Shown one piece after another: positions 45,061 to 52,968 of a stretch of 64,000 bases of DNA (position 1 is the stretch's first letter; each line of letters opens with the position of its first letter). Both the position numbers and the translations under genes were made by a program. Source of the DNA: Thiomonas bhubaneswarensis (GTDB taxonomy: Bacteria > Pseudomonadota > Gammaproteobacteria > Burkholderiales > Burkholderiaceae_C); the NCBI RefSeq assembly GCF_001418255.1, contig NZ_LIPV01000004.1, positions 124,001 to 188,000 on the forward strand. Reading direction: 5' to 3'. The notes under the pieces were generated by a model. It did not search any database and had not been told where the DNA came from. It saw only the letters and a list, made by a program, of their open reading frames with translations.

Positions 45061-46452
45061 ATGAGCCAGAATCAGGAGTTCGGGCAGGACGACTTCGCCT
45101 CAACGCAGGCCGATGCGACGCTGCTGGCGCAGGACGTCGACGGTGGCACGGCCAAGGGCCGCAAGGGGCTGAGCATCCGCAGCACGCCAGCGGCGGGCGG
45201 CGCCCGTCTGAGCAGGAATTTCAAGAGGGTTGCCTTCATCGCGGGCGGGGCCGTGGCCGGTGGCATGGTGATCGGGATCATGACCGCGGCGAACAAGCCT
45301 TCGGGCCCGGACGAAGGCGATGGCCAGAGCCAGATGGTCGGGCAGACGTCGCCCGACGTCTCGGCCATGCAACGCGCCGCAGAGAGACAGGTGGGCGCCG
45401 CGGCACCGGCGGCGAGCGCGGCCAGCCAGCCTGCGGCCAAGGCCAGCGGGCCGGGGGCGGCGTTGAGCGGTCACGACGCGGCACTGGCGGCCAACGGCAA
45501 CCCACGGCAACTGACTGCAGCCCAGAAATACCACCAGTGGCTGGTCGCGCAGCACTACAAGGGCCTGGAAGGCGCCGTGCTGGCCGCGCAGAGTGCCAAG
45601 TTGTCCAAGACGGCCCCCGAGGGCTCGCCGGCGCTTGGAGCGCAACGGCAACCGCAGGGCGACAAGGCGGACGACTTGCGCCAGCTCGCCGCGGCTGCCG
45701 CCCCGCAGGACCTTGGCAATGCCAACGCCGCGCTGCAAAAGGCGCTGGCCGGGACGCAACAGTCAGGCGCCGCGCCACAATCACCACAACTGGCCGATGC
45801 CGCGTTCCTTGATGCTGCCGCTTCCAAGGTGGACAACGGATACTTGCCTGCCGCCGTGCGGCCGCCGATCGGCCACGATGAGCTGTTCGCGGGCTCCGTA
45901 ATCCCCGCGGTCATGCTGACCGGAATCGACAGCGATCTTCCCGGCAGCATCACCGCCCAGGTGCGGCAGACGGTCTACGACAGCCTCGATCCCGGCGTGG
46001 TATTGATTCCGCAGGGCACTCGCCTGATCGGCGAGTACAGCAGCCAGGTGGCCTATGGCCAAAGCCGCGTGCTCGTGGCCTGGAATCGGTTGATCTTCCC
46101 CAATGGAGCGATGATCGACCTCGAGGGCATGGCAGGCACGGATGCCGAGGGGCAGGCTGGATTCCACGACCAGGTGGACAACCACTACATGCGCGTCTTC
46201 AGCAGCGCCATTCTGATGAGTCTGCTGGGCGTTGGCGCTCAGCTCAGCCAGCCGCAGAACGCCAACGCCCTCACGACGCCGAGCGCCAGCCAGCAGGCCG
46301 CGGCAGCGATGGCCGAGGGGCTCAACAACGTTGGCACCAATGTGCTCAACCGGAACCTGGACATCCAGCCCACGCTGAGCATCCGGCCAGGCTATACGTT
46401 CAACGTGCTGGTCAACCGGACGATGATCCTGCCGCCATACGAGGTGCGGTAG
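45061..46452 (+). CDS. trbI: TrbI/VirB10-like protein
   Basis: Role: energy-transducing component spanning both membranes. Seen: 463 residues from ATG 45061; membrane segment VAFIAGGAVAGGMVIGIMTA (about 60-80), Ala/Gln-rich linker, and VirB10 domain with LFAGSVIPAVMLTGIDSDLP, LDPGVVLIPQGTRLIGEYSS, LLGVGAQLSQ and the end NVLVNRTMILPPYEVR. The last 120 bp of coding sequence are repeated at 51015-51134. GTG 45046 is an alternative start. Confidence 0.96.
   Translation: MSQNQEFGQDDFASTQADATLLAQDVDGGTAKGRKGLSIRSTPAAGGARLSRNFKRVAFIAGGAVAGGMVIGIMTAANKPSGPDEGDGQSQMVGQTSPDVSAMQRAAERQVGAAAPAASAASQPAAKASGPGAALSGHDAALAANGNPRQLTAAQKYHQWLVAQHYKGLEGAVLAAQSAKLSKTAPEGSPALGAQRQPQGDKADDLRQLAAAAAPQDLGNANAALQKALAGTQQSGAAPQSPQLADAAFLDAAASKVDNGYLPAAVRPPIGHDELFAGSVIPAVMLTGIDSDLPGSITAQVRQTVYDSLDPGVVLIPQGTRLIGEYSSQVAYGQSRVLVAWNRLIFPNGAMIDLEGMAGTDAEGQAGFHDQVDNHYMRVFSSAILMSLLGVGAQLSQPQNANALTTPSASQQAAAAMAEGLNNVGTNVLNRNLDIQPTLSIRPGYTFNVLVNRTMILPPYEVR
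46321..46440 (+). repeat. Direct repeat copy 1: 3' end of trbI
   Basis: Seen: 120 bp that recur at 51015-51134 with about five differences (for instance CTGAGC against CTGGGC). This copy is inside the complete trbI and runs up to CCATAC, after which the two copies diverge. Together they bracket the defence cassette 46.9-50.9 kb. Confidence 0.9.
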
Positions 46453-46901
46453 CAGGGTGGAAGTCGCTGGCGTTCCGCATGGTGCCCATTGCTGGGACGG
46501 ACGCCGCACGGTCGGCCGCAGAAGGGGGGAAGGGGGCACCGATCACGGTGAACTCGGGCAACCTGCACCGACAGCCTGATCCCCCGGATAGGGGACACCC
46601 CGTATGTCTGCGTTTGATCGCCTGCGTGACGGACGTGGCCTGTGTCTGCTGAAGCGACGACTTCGCTCGGTCAGGAGTGCGGGCACGGTGGCATCGACGA
46701 GGGCCGTGGCGGCCACAGCCACGCCATCGAGCGCATACAGGTGAACACTTCAACGCGGCTCGCCCGGGCCGGCGACGGCCAGGGACCAACGGTACTGCGG
46801 CCTTTCGGCTTTGCATTCCAGCTTCCTGTCGTTCTGTGAGACAATACAAGTCGTCCGCTTGGATTGCATAAAAAATATAGTGTAATCATATTGTTATCGA
46901 A
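46453..46901. other. Intergenic region before ietA, AT-rich at its right end
   Basis: 449 bp without a convincing gene. Short frames exist on both strands but none has a family or good start. From about 46850 the GC content drops sharply (AAAAAATATAGTGTAATCAT), likely the promoter of ietA and a sign that the cassette came from elsewhere. Confidence 0.6.
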
Positions 46902-48068
46902 ATGTTGGACAAAATTAAGGAAGAGCAATCAGATTTAGCCCAGATGGTTCGTCTGGCTTTGGCCGAGCAGACGGAGGATGTGCGCCTGTTCGCTGCAAGG
47001 CTGGTTCGCAAATACCGTGGTACGGCCCCCGATCTGGCCGAGCAACTTGAGCTGTACCTGAAGTCGAAGCCGGCACGTAGCGTCTCGCCCATGCGCAGGC
47101 TGTCGCCTCCGCGCCCGGAGGCCGGGGCCATGCCTGTTGACGACGAATCTCGACTCTCGCTCCTGAAAGTGTTCAAGGATGATCCGGCGAAACAAACCCC
47201 GCTGTTGTCCAGCGATGTCGATGATGCCTTGAGGCAGCTCATCGAGGAGCGCCGCCAGAGTGACCGACTGCAGGCCATGGGGTTGACGCCGACCCGCTCG
47301 GCCATCTTTGTGGGGCCACCCGGAGTTGGCAAGACACTGACGGCCCGCTGGCTGGCCGCGCAGTTGAATGTGCCGCTGTACGTGCTCGACCTGACCGCTG
47401 TGATGAGCAGCCTGTTGGGCAAGAGCGGGGCGAACCTGCGCGCGGCAATCGATTACGCCAAGCGTGAGCCCTGCGTGCTGCTGCTGGATGAGATCGACGC
47501 TATCGCCAAGCGGCGCAGCGACGACACCGACGTGGGCGAACTCAAGCGCCTGGTCACGGTGATCCTCCAGGAGGTCGATGAATGGCCTGCCAGTGGCTTG
47601 CTTCTGGCCGCGACCAACCATCCGGAGCTGATCGATCCGGCGTTGTGGCGCCGGTTCGATTTGGAGGTCCAGTTCAAGACGCCGGGTGAGCAGTCCATCA
47701 AGGAAGCCCTCAAGCGTTTCCTGGGGCCGGACTACGCCCTTTTTGCTCGCTGGATCGACATCCTGGCGTTTGCGTTCGCCGGGTACTCCTTCAGCGACAT
47801 CGAGCGGGATGTGCAACGCTTCCGGCGCGCCGTGGCCTTGGGCGCTGGCACCGATGCCGATCTGGTGGAGGACTTCATGAAGGCGCGTGCGCTTGCGCTC
47901 GACAAGCAGGGCCGCATCAACCTGGCGGTGATGTTAGCCAAGGAAACGCGCTTGTCCCAACACGCCATCGCGGACGTCACGGGCGTGAGCCGGGACACGA
48001 TCCGGAAGTACACCAACGGTGTGCCGACCGCACGGAAGACCACGGGCCGGAGAAAGGCTGACGCATGA
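46902..48068 (+). CDS. ietA: IetA-like AAA+ ATPase (anti-phage IetAS system)
   Basis: Role: ATPase partner of a subtilisin-like protease in the IetAS defence pair. Seen: 388 residues; Walker A GPPGVGKTLTARWLA (about residues 138-152), Walker B CVLLLDEIDAIAKRR (about 191-205), sensor-like LLLAATNHPELIDPALWRRF (about 235-254), helical lid, and a C-terminal HTH-like SQHAIADVTGVSRDTIRKYT. Its stop overlaps the protease start as ATGA. Known: Gao et al. (2020) reported ietAS from defence islands. Assignment here is from the domain pair and order, not from a database search. Confidence 0.8.
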   Translation: MLDKIKEEQSDLAQMVRLALAEQTEDVRLFAARLVRKYRGTAPDLAEQLELYLKSKPARSVSPMRRLSPPRPEAGAMPVDDESRLSLLKVFKDDPAKQTPLLSSDVDDALRQLIEERRQSDRLQAMGLTPTRSAIFVGPPGVGKTLTARWLAAQLNVPLYVLDLTAVMSSLLGKSGANLRAAIDYAKREPCVLLLDEIDAIAKRRSDDTDVGELKRLVTVILQEVDEWPASGLLLAATNHPELIDPALWRRFDLEVQFKTPGEQSIKEALKRFLGPDYALFARWIDILAFAFAGYSFSDIERDVQRFRRAVALGAGTDADLVEDFMKARALALDKQGRINLAVMLAKETRLSQHAIADVTGVSRDTIRKYTNGVPTARKTTGRRKADA

Positions 48069-50287
48069 ATCGAACCAATTTCCTGATCGGTCGGGGCGAG
48101 TTGCTAACTCACGACATCGTCGGCCCAAGGCGCATGCCTCGCAAGGCCGAGGTCTACACCTTCGCGCAGGCACGGGAGCGACTGACTCCCCAATTCCGCA
48201 GCGCGGCGCAAGCGCTGGATGAACTGCCTGCCGAAGCGTGTCCGGGCGACTTCGCCGTCGCCCGATTGATGATGAATCCCAGCTTCATCGCTCGCTCTTA
48301 CTTCCCGATCGGCCTGTTGCGCAGCACCGGGCTGGAGTCCGTTGGCAGCCGCACTGTCAGGGTCAAACCGCAGGCCTGGACCCGCAAGGGACAACCGCAG
48401 GAAACCACGACGACCGAATTGTTCGTCGCCGGCAAGCGCCAGGCTTTTCGCAACCTCGCCCAGTGGACTGAGACCATCGCCGCGCAGTCTGACGAGGGCG
48501 ACGATCTGGCACACATCGAACAGTTCGCAGCCTTCGCGCCGGCGGAGCGCATCGTAAGCCTGGGCAGTCCGAAGGATCGCTTCTTCGAGGTGGGTCTGCA
48601 TCTGCTGCCAGGTGAAGATCCTGGATTGATTCAGAAGGCCTTTGTGAGGTTTGCCAAGCGTGACGACGTCAATGTCCACAGTGAAGTCGATTTCGTGGCC
48701 GGCAACCTGTGGTTCGTGCCGGTCGAGGGCAAGCCGCGTGACGTTGAGAAGCTAGCCGGTTTCGCGTTTGTCCGTGTGATCCGACCGGTGCCTAAGCTGC
48801 GTGGTATCCGTCCGCTGCAACGCAGCGGTGGTCCTGCGGTGGGGTGCAGCCTTCCCACCGAGCAGGCGCTCTCGTCCGAACCTCGCGTCGCCGTCTTGGA
48901 CGGCGGCTTGCCCAAGCATCACCCGATCGGACCCTGGCTGCGCTCGTATCGCAAGCTCGACGAAGACGCCGACGATGATCCGGACGGCCCGGAGCACGGC
49001 CTGGGCGTGACATCGGCTGTGTTGTTCGGCCCGATCCAGCCCAACGGAGCGGCAGGTAGGCCCTTTGCCCCAGTTGACCATCTTCGCGTGCTCGATCAGG
49101 AAGCAGGGGGCGAAGACCCGCTGGAGCTTTATCGCACGCTCGGCCTCATCGAACAGGTCCTGCTGTCACGTTCCTACGAATTCATCAATCTGAGTTTGGG
49201 GCCTGACCTCGAAGTGCAAGACCAGGAAGTGCATTCGTGGACTTCCGTGATCGACGACTTGCTGAGTGATGGCGACACCCTCATGACCGTAGCCGTTGGC
49301 AACAACGGAGAACGGGACCGCGAACTCGGCTACAACAGAGTGCAGGTTCCGTCAGATTGCGTGAATGCGCTTTCGGTTGGTGCTGCGGATGACACCGGCA
49401 CCGGCTGGGCGCGCGCACCTTACAGCGCGATCGGTCCGGGCCGCAGCCCCGGCGTCGTCAAGCCAGACCTGATGGCGTTCGGCGGCAACCCAGCGGCGAA
49501 ATATTTTCATGTCCTGGCGCCGAACGTGAAGCCGGTGCTGTCGCCGCAATTGGGTACCAGTTTCGCGGCACCGTATCTGTTGCGCAGCGCAGTCGGGATT
49601 CGCGCGATCCTGGGCAGCGATCTGACGCCGCTCGCCATCAAAGCCTTGCTTGTTCATGCAGCGGATCTCGGCGACCACGACCCCATCGAAGTGGGTTGGG
49701 GCAAGATCCCCGAGGACACTCTCGACATCATCACATGTCCGGACGGGGTAGCCAGGGTGGTCTACCAGGGTGAGCTCAAGCCCAGTAAATACCTGCGCGC
49801 CAGCCTCCCACTGCCGAAGGAAGGGTTGACGGGCAATGTGCGCCTGAAGGCGACGTTCTGCTACGCATCGCCCACTGATCCGCAGGATGCCGCGGCCTAC
49901 ACCAAGGCTGGCCTCGAAGTTGTCTTCCGTCCCAACGACGAGAAGGTCAAAGATGGCAAGAGCAATGCGGATACCAAGGGCTTCTTCGACCTGAAGAAGT
50001 TCGCAACAGAACAGGAGCGCCGATCCGATCAGGGTAAGTGGGAAACCGTGCTGCACGGGGCCAAGACCTTCCGAGGTTCCAGCCTGAAGAACCCAGTGTT
50101 CGATATCCACTACAACGCCCGCGACGGCGGCGGACGCGCCACCGGCGCCGAGAGGATCCGCTACGCATTGATCCTGTCGGTTGAGGCTCCGAAGCACGCT
50201 GATCTCTATAACGACATCCTGCGCGCTTACGCCAAGACCTTGGTTCCGATCCAGCCGCAGGTGTCGCTGCCCATTCGGGTCAAGTAG
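48065..50287 (+). CDS. ietS: IetS-like subtilisin-family serine protease
   Basis: Role: presumed effector of the IetAS system; cytoplasmic, no signal peptide. Seen: 740 residues; catalytic Asp279 in VAVLDGGLPKHHP, His311 in GPEHGLGVTSAV and Ser499 in LGTSFAAPYLLRS, with Asn in VAVGNNGERDRE; so the triad is complete. The first 260 residues are unlike classic pro-domains and the C-terminal 200 residues form an extra domain. Co-translated with ietA. Alternative: another AAA/subtilase pair of unknown role. Confidence 0.82.
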   Translation: MNRTNFLIGRGELLTHDIVGPRRMPRKAEVYTFAQARERLTPQFRSAAQALDELPAEACPGDFAVARLMMNPSFIARSYFPIGLLRSTGLESVGSRTVRVKPQAWTRKGQPQETTTTELFVAGKRQAFRNLAQWTETIAAQSDEGDDLAHIEQFAAFAPAERIVSLGSPKDRFFEVGLHLLPGEDPGLIQKAFVRFAKRDDVNVHSEVDFVAGNLWFVPVEGKPRDVEKLAGFAFVRVIRPVPKLRGIRPLQRSGGPAVGCSLPTEQALSSEPRVAVLDGGLPKHHPIGPWLRSYRKLDEDADDDPDGPEHGLGVTSAVLFGPIQPNGAAGRPFAPVDHLRVLDQEAGGEDPLELYRTLGLIEQVLLSRSYEFINLSLGPDLEVQDQEVHSWTSVIDDLLSDGDTLMTVAVGNNGERDRELGYNRVQVPSDCVNALSVGAADDTGTGWARAPYSAIGPGRSPGVVKPDLMAFGGNPAAKYFHVLAPNVKPVLSPQLGTSFAAPYLLRSAVGIRAILGSDLTPLAIKALLVHAADLGDHDPIEVGWGKIPEDTLDIITCPDGVARVVYQGELKPSKYLRASLPLPKEGLTGNVRLKATFCYASPTDPQDAAAYTKAGLEVVFRPNDEKVKDGKSNADTKGFFDLKKFATEQERRSDQGKWETVLHGAKTFRGSSLKNPVFDIHYNARDGGGRATGAERIRYALILSVEAPKHADLYNDILRAYAKTLVPIQPQVSLPIRVK

Positions 50288-50294
50288 TCACACG

Positions 50295-50906
50295 ATGGAT
50301 AACATGAAGACGGCCTTGGAAGAGGGAACCGGAATGACCCTTTGCGAAGGATGCCAGAAGCCCACTCCCGACCATGATCTCGTGCACTATGGCTCGGCTG
50401 ATTCTTTTCGGACGCTTTGCTTGCGGTGCGTCAACCAAGACATGGCGGAACGATGCGACGTTGATTTCGAGCATGTCCAGTTCGAACCGATCACGATGAC
50501 GGATCATGCAGAGGCAGTGCATGAATTCCACTTTTCCACCCGACTGCTCGGAGACATCTGCAGTCTTGAAGCGTTCGAACTGCGAGGTGGGTCACGTAGC
50601 GGCTACCAGTTCCAGGCCATCGGCGACGCCGAGGCGGATCTCTGGGAACTCATGGCGAAGCTGATCGAGCGTATCCGCCGTGCGTTGAGCGTTTCGTACC
50701 TTTGCGAAGATCGCGGCGAATTGTACATCGCAGGCCAGTCTGTGAGTGGACGGATTTCCTGCGAGATGGATGGCGATGGCTTTTTCTCGCCTGCATTGAT
50801 CGTTGACGGGCGCGATATCTCGTGGGAAGAGTTCGGCCGCATGTTGAGCACTTTCGAGGGGTGGCAGTTCAAGCTTCAGATCCTCGACCCGAGCGACGCG
50901 GCGTGA
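50295..50906 (+). CDS. Zinc-ribbon protein of unknown function linked to IetAS
   Basis: Seen: 203 residues from ATG 50295, 7 bp after ietS. N-terminal CEGCQKPTPDHDLVHYG and LCLRCVN give a CxxC/CxxC zinc site (about residues 18-50); then EAVHEFHFSTRLLGDICSLE and GYQFQAIGDAEADLWELMAK; the end SWEEFGRMLSTFEGWQFKLQ is strongly conserved in appearance. I take it to be a family of unknown function that occurs in defence neighbourhoods. Spacing suggests a third component or a passenger of the cassette. Confidence 0.7.
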   Translation: MDNMKTALEEGTGMTLCEGCQKPTPDHDLVHYGSADSFRTLCLRCVNQDMAERCDVDFEHVQFEPITMTDHAEAVHEFHFSTRLLGDICSLEAFELRGGSRSGYQFQAIGDAEADLWELMAKLIERIRRALSVSYLCEDRGELYIAGQSVSGRISCEMDGDGFFSPALIVDGRDISWEEFGRMLSTFEGWQFKLQILDPSDAA

Positions 50907-51014
50907 CAACGCGCAGCCGGTCGTGCAGGGAGGCAGCAGTCAACGCCGTGCAGCGCGAGGCACCGTTCGATTTGGCGAACCTGGCGACGCTCGGGGTGTC
51001 GCCCTAGCGCGTGG

Positions 51015-51134
51015 CTCAACAATGTCGGCACCAATGTGCTCAACCGGAACCTGGACATCCAGCCCACGCTGGGCATCCGGCCAGGCTACGCGTTCAACGT
51101 GCTGGTCAACCGGACGATGATCCTGCCGCCATAC
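51015..51134 (+). repeat. Direct repeat copy 2: truncated 3' end of trbI
   Basis: Seen: 120 bp about 96% identical to 46321-46440, in a frame that runs on without the trbI stop toward the small gene at 51195. It has no upstream trbI sequence, so it is a remnant, not a gene. Likely produced when the cassette inserted or recombined at the trbI end. Confidence 0.9.
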
Positions 51135-51194
51135 CGGATGCGGGAGCGGTGGGGTTGTCGAAGGAGGTGGCGCGGGGGAGGGCTGGCGTCTAGA

Positions 51195-51458
51195 ATGGAG
51201 GCCATGAGTTCCCGGACCAAACAGCCTGCTCGGAAGACGGCAAGAGCTTCGCGCCGCAGGGCCGTCGTTTCCGCCGCGCGAGCGGTAGAGAGCGTCGCTC
51301 GCGTGCCTGGCGTTCTTCTCACTGGACAGGCACTGCTCGATGATATGGTTGCTTATCGAAAGCAGGTCACGTCGTCTCCGGAGGCGGCACAGAGCTTCCT
51401 CGTGCGGCTTGGTGTATTGACCAAGGGCGGGAAAGCCAAGACGTTGATTCGTGGCTAA
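51195..51458 (+). CDS. Putative antitoxin, small basic protein
   Basis: Seen: 87 residues; basic Ser/Arg/Lys-rich N-terminus, then TGQALLDDMVAYRKQVTSSP and AAQSFLVRLGVLTKGGKAKT, a helical ending resembling proteins encoded just upstream of ART-like toxins. ATG 51195 (GGAGGG upstream) or 51204. It overlaps the next gene by 8 bp. Inferred antitoxin from size, position and coupling. Confidence 0.6.
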   Translation: MEAMSSRTKQPARKTARASRRRAVVSAARAVESVARVPGVLLTGQALLDDMVAYRKQVTSSPEAAQSFLVRLGVLTKGGKAKTLIRG

Positions 51459-52059
51459 CGACTGGGCGCTCTATCAGCGCCACACGGCTTTTGTGCTCGG
51501 CTTTCATGGCACGGAAGACGCGATTGCTCAAGACGTGATCGGCAGGAGCATCGCTCACCTTGAGCATTCCCGGGGTCGATTCGAGTGGCTCGGGCACGGC
51601 ATCTACTTCTGGGAAGGCGACCCTCAGCGCGCACTCGAATGGGCGCAGGATGGGAATGCAAAGAAGAAGATCAAGAATCCAGGCGTCGTCGGCGCCATCA
51701 TCGATCTTGGTTTATGCCTTGACCTGACCACGCGTACGGGCCTCGATGAGATCGCCCAGGCGCACGCCACTCTCGTCGAGACCTATGCGGCTTCAGGCCA
51801 GCCCGTGCCGGACAATACAGGGGGCAAGGATCGCTTCAAGCGCGAGTTGGATTGCCAAGTGATCCAGGCGCTTCATCTGTACCGGAAAGAAAACGGGTTG
51901 GCTCCTTACGATTCCGTGCGAGCTCCTTTCCCTGAAGATGAGCCACTCTACGACGGCGCGGGCTTCCGGAAGCGCAATCATATTCAGATTGCGGTGATCA
52001 ATCCGGAATGCATCAAGGGGTCCTTCCGCCCGATCCCAGGGGCGTCGGCGCACACGTAG
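51451..52059 (+). CDS. Putative ADP-ribosyltransferase-fold toxin
   Basis: Seen: 202 residues from GTG 51451; FVLGFHGTEDAIAQDVIG with the His-Gly-Thr start of an ART fold, WLGHGIYFWEGDPQRALEWA with GxGIYF, and acidic residues further on (ETYAASGQPVPD; FPEDEPLYDGAGF). The H-Y-[E/Q] layout is that of PARP/diphtheria-toxin-like ADP-ribosyltransferases. Neighbouring small gene upstream overlaps it, as in toxin-antitoxin pairs. Inferred: NAD-dependent toxin; target unknown. Confidence 0.6.
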   Translation: MANDWALYQRHTAFVLGFHGTEDAIAQDVIGRSIAHLEHSRGRFEWLGHGIYFWEGDPQRALEWAQDGNAKKKIKNPGVVGAIIDLGLCLDLTTRTGLDEIAQAHATLVETYAASGQPVPDNTGGKDRFKRELDCQVIQALHLYRKENGLAPYDSVRAPFPEDEPLYDGAGFRKRNHIQIAVINPECIKGSFRPIPGASAHT

Positions 52060-52128
52060 CTCCACCGCAGAGCTCGCCGATGGAGCGTGCCCCTTCGATT
52101 CCTTGATCGTCGGTCGACGGCAGGCCAG

Positions 52129-52530
52129 TCACGGCGTGCCTCCAGTCCCGTCGACCATGGTCATGGCACCGTAGCCAAAGGACCAGTCGTCCAGCGCGTT
52201 CGTCCGGACAACCACCATCACGTCGGCAGGATGGATTCCCGGATTGTCGACCAGAAGGGTGGCCAGGCGACGGTAGAACGCCCGTTTCGTTGCCGTGTCG
52301 CGTGGGCGCCCCGCGGTGACGGCGAAGAGAACAAAGTCGGCCGAGCGCGGGCCGCCGAGGTAGTGACGATCGAACACGAGTTCGCCCGGCGCCAGTTGCT
52401 CGATGAGTTGGAAACGGTCGGCCGGCGGCACGTCGAACGCTTCCACCAAGGCACGATGCAGGCTGTCGGACAGCGCCTGCAAGAATTCAGGCGGTTTGCC
52501 GGCAAGCAGGGAAATGCGCGTGATCGGCAT
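52129..52530 (-). CDS. Tautomerase-superfamily protein
   Basis: Seen: 133 residues, MPITRISLLAGKPPEF with catalytic Pro1, then LHRALVEAFDVPPADRFQLI and RHYLGGPRSADFVLF, the pattern of tautomerase family members around 130 residues. Downstream of the CMD gene and divergent from a LysR gene; third tautomerase in the window, the third near a LysR. Confidence 0.85.
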   Translation of the reverse strand: MPITRISLLAGKPPEFLQALSDSLHRALVEAFDVPPADRFQLIEQLAPGELVFDRHYLGGPRSADFVLFAVTAGRPRDTATKRAFYRRLATLLVDNPGIHPADVMVVVRTNALDDWSFGYGAMTMVDGTGGTP

Positions 52531-52545
52531 GGAGCACTCCTGGGA

Positions 52546-52860
52546 TTACGCCGCGGTTTCTGCTAGCAACCTGGCGGCCGTTGCCGCCGTCGGCCACCCG
52601 GAGTAGAAGGCCAGGTGCGTAACGAGTTCGGCGAGTTCGGCCTGTGTCAAACCATTGTCCTTGGCCCGCCGCAGATGGACGGGCAACTGTTCGGCCCGAT
52701 TCAAGGCGATGAGCGCGGCCACGGTGATCAGGCTGCGGTCGCGCTGTGACAGGCCCGGGCGGGTCCAGACGTCACCGAACAAGACCTTGTCGGTGAGTTC
52801 CGCGAGCTTGGGCGTTTGCTCGCTGATCAGACGCTGCCATTCGTGGGGCGTCGGTTCCAT
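52546..52860 (-). CDS. Carboxymuconolactone decarboxylase-family protein
   Basis: Seen: 104 residues from ATG 52860; FGDVWTRPGLSQRDRSLITV and AALIALNRAEQLPVHLRRAK, then GLTQAELAELVTHLAFYSGW. This is the CMD fold without the CxxC peroxidase motif, so likely a decarboxylase-like or unknown enzyme. Co-oriented with the tautomerase and divergent from the LysR gene. Confidence 0.9.
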   Translation of the reverse strand: MEPTPHEWQRLISEQTPKLAELTDKVLFGDVWTRPGLSQRDRSLITVAALIALNRAEQLPVHLRRAKDNGLTQAELAELVTHLAFYSGWPTAATAARLLAETAA

Positions 52861-52914
52861 GAGCGATTTCCTCCGGGATGTCGTTGAGTGAGCCCATCTT
52901 AGGCATCTACAATC

Positions 52915-52940
52915 ATCCGGAAAAGCGGAAACTTTCGGAT
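52915..52940. promoter_or_regulatory. Inverted repeat in CMD/lysR divergent promoter
   Basis: Seen: ATCCGGAAA (52915-52923) and TTTCGGAT (52933-52940), a near-perfect inverted repeat between the divergent starts 52860 and 52969. Inferred LysR recognition site. Confidence 0.5.
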
Positions 52941-52968
52941 CATTGATCCTATAAAACGGGATGCTTGC

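Noticed and set aside
46642-46839. 65-codon plus frame upstream of ietA
   Set aside because: No good ribosome site, no family, and it lies in the transitional DNA between trbI and the cassette promoter.
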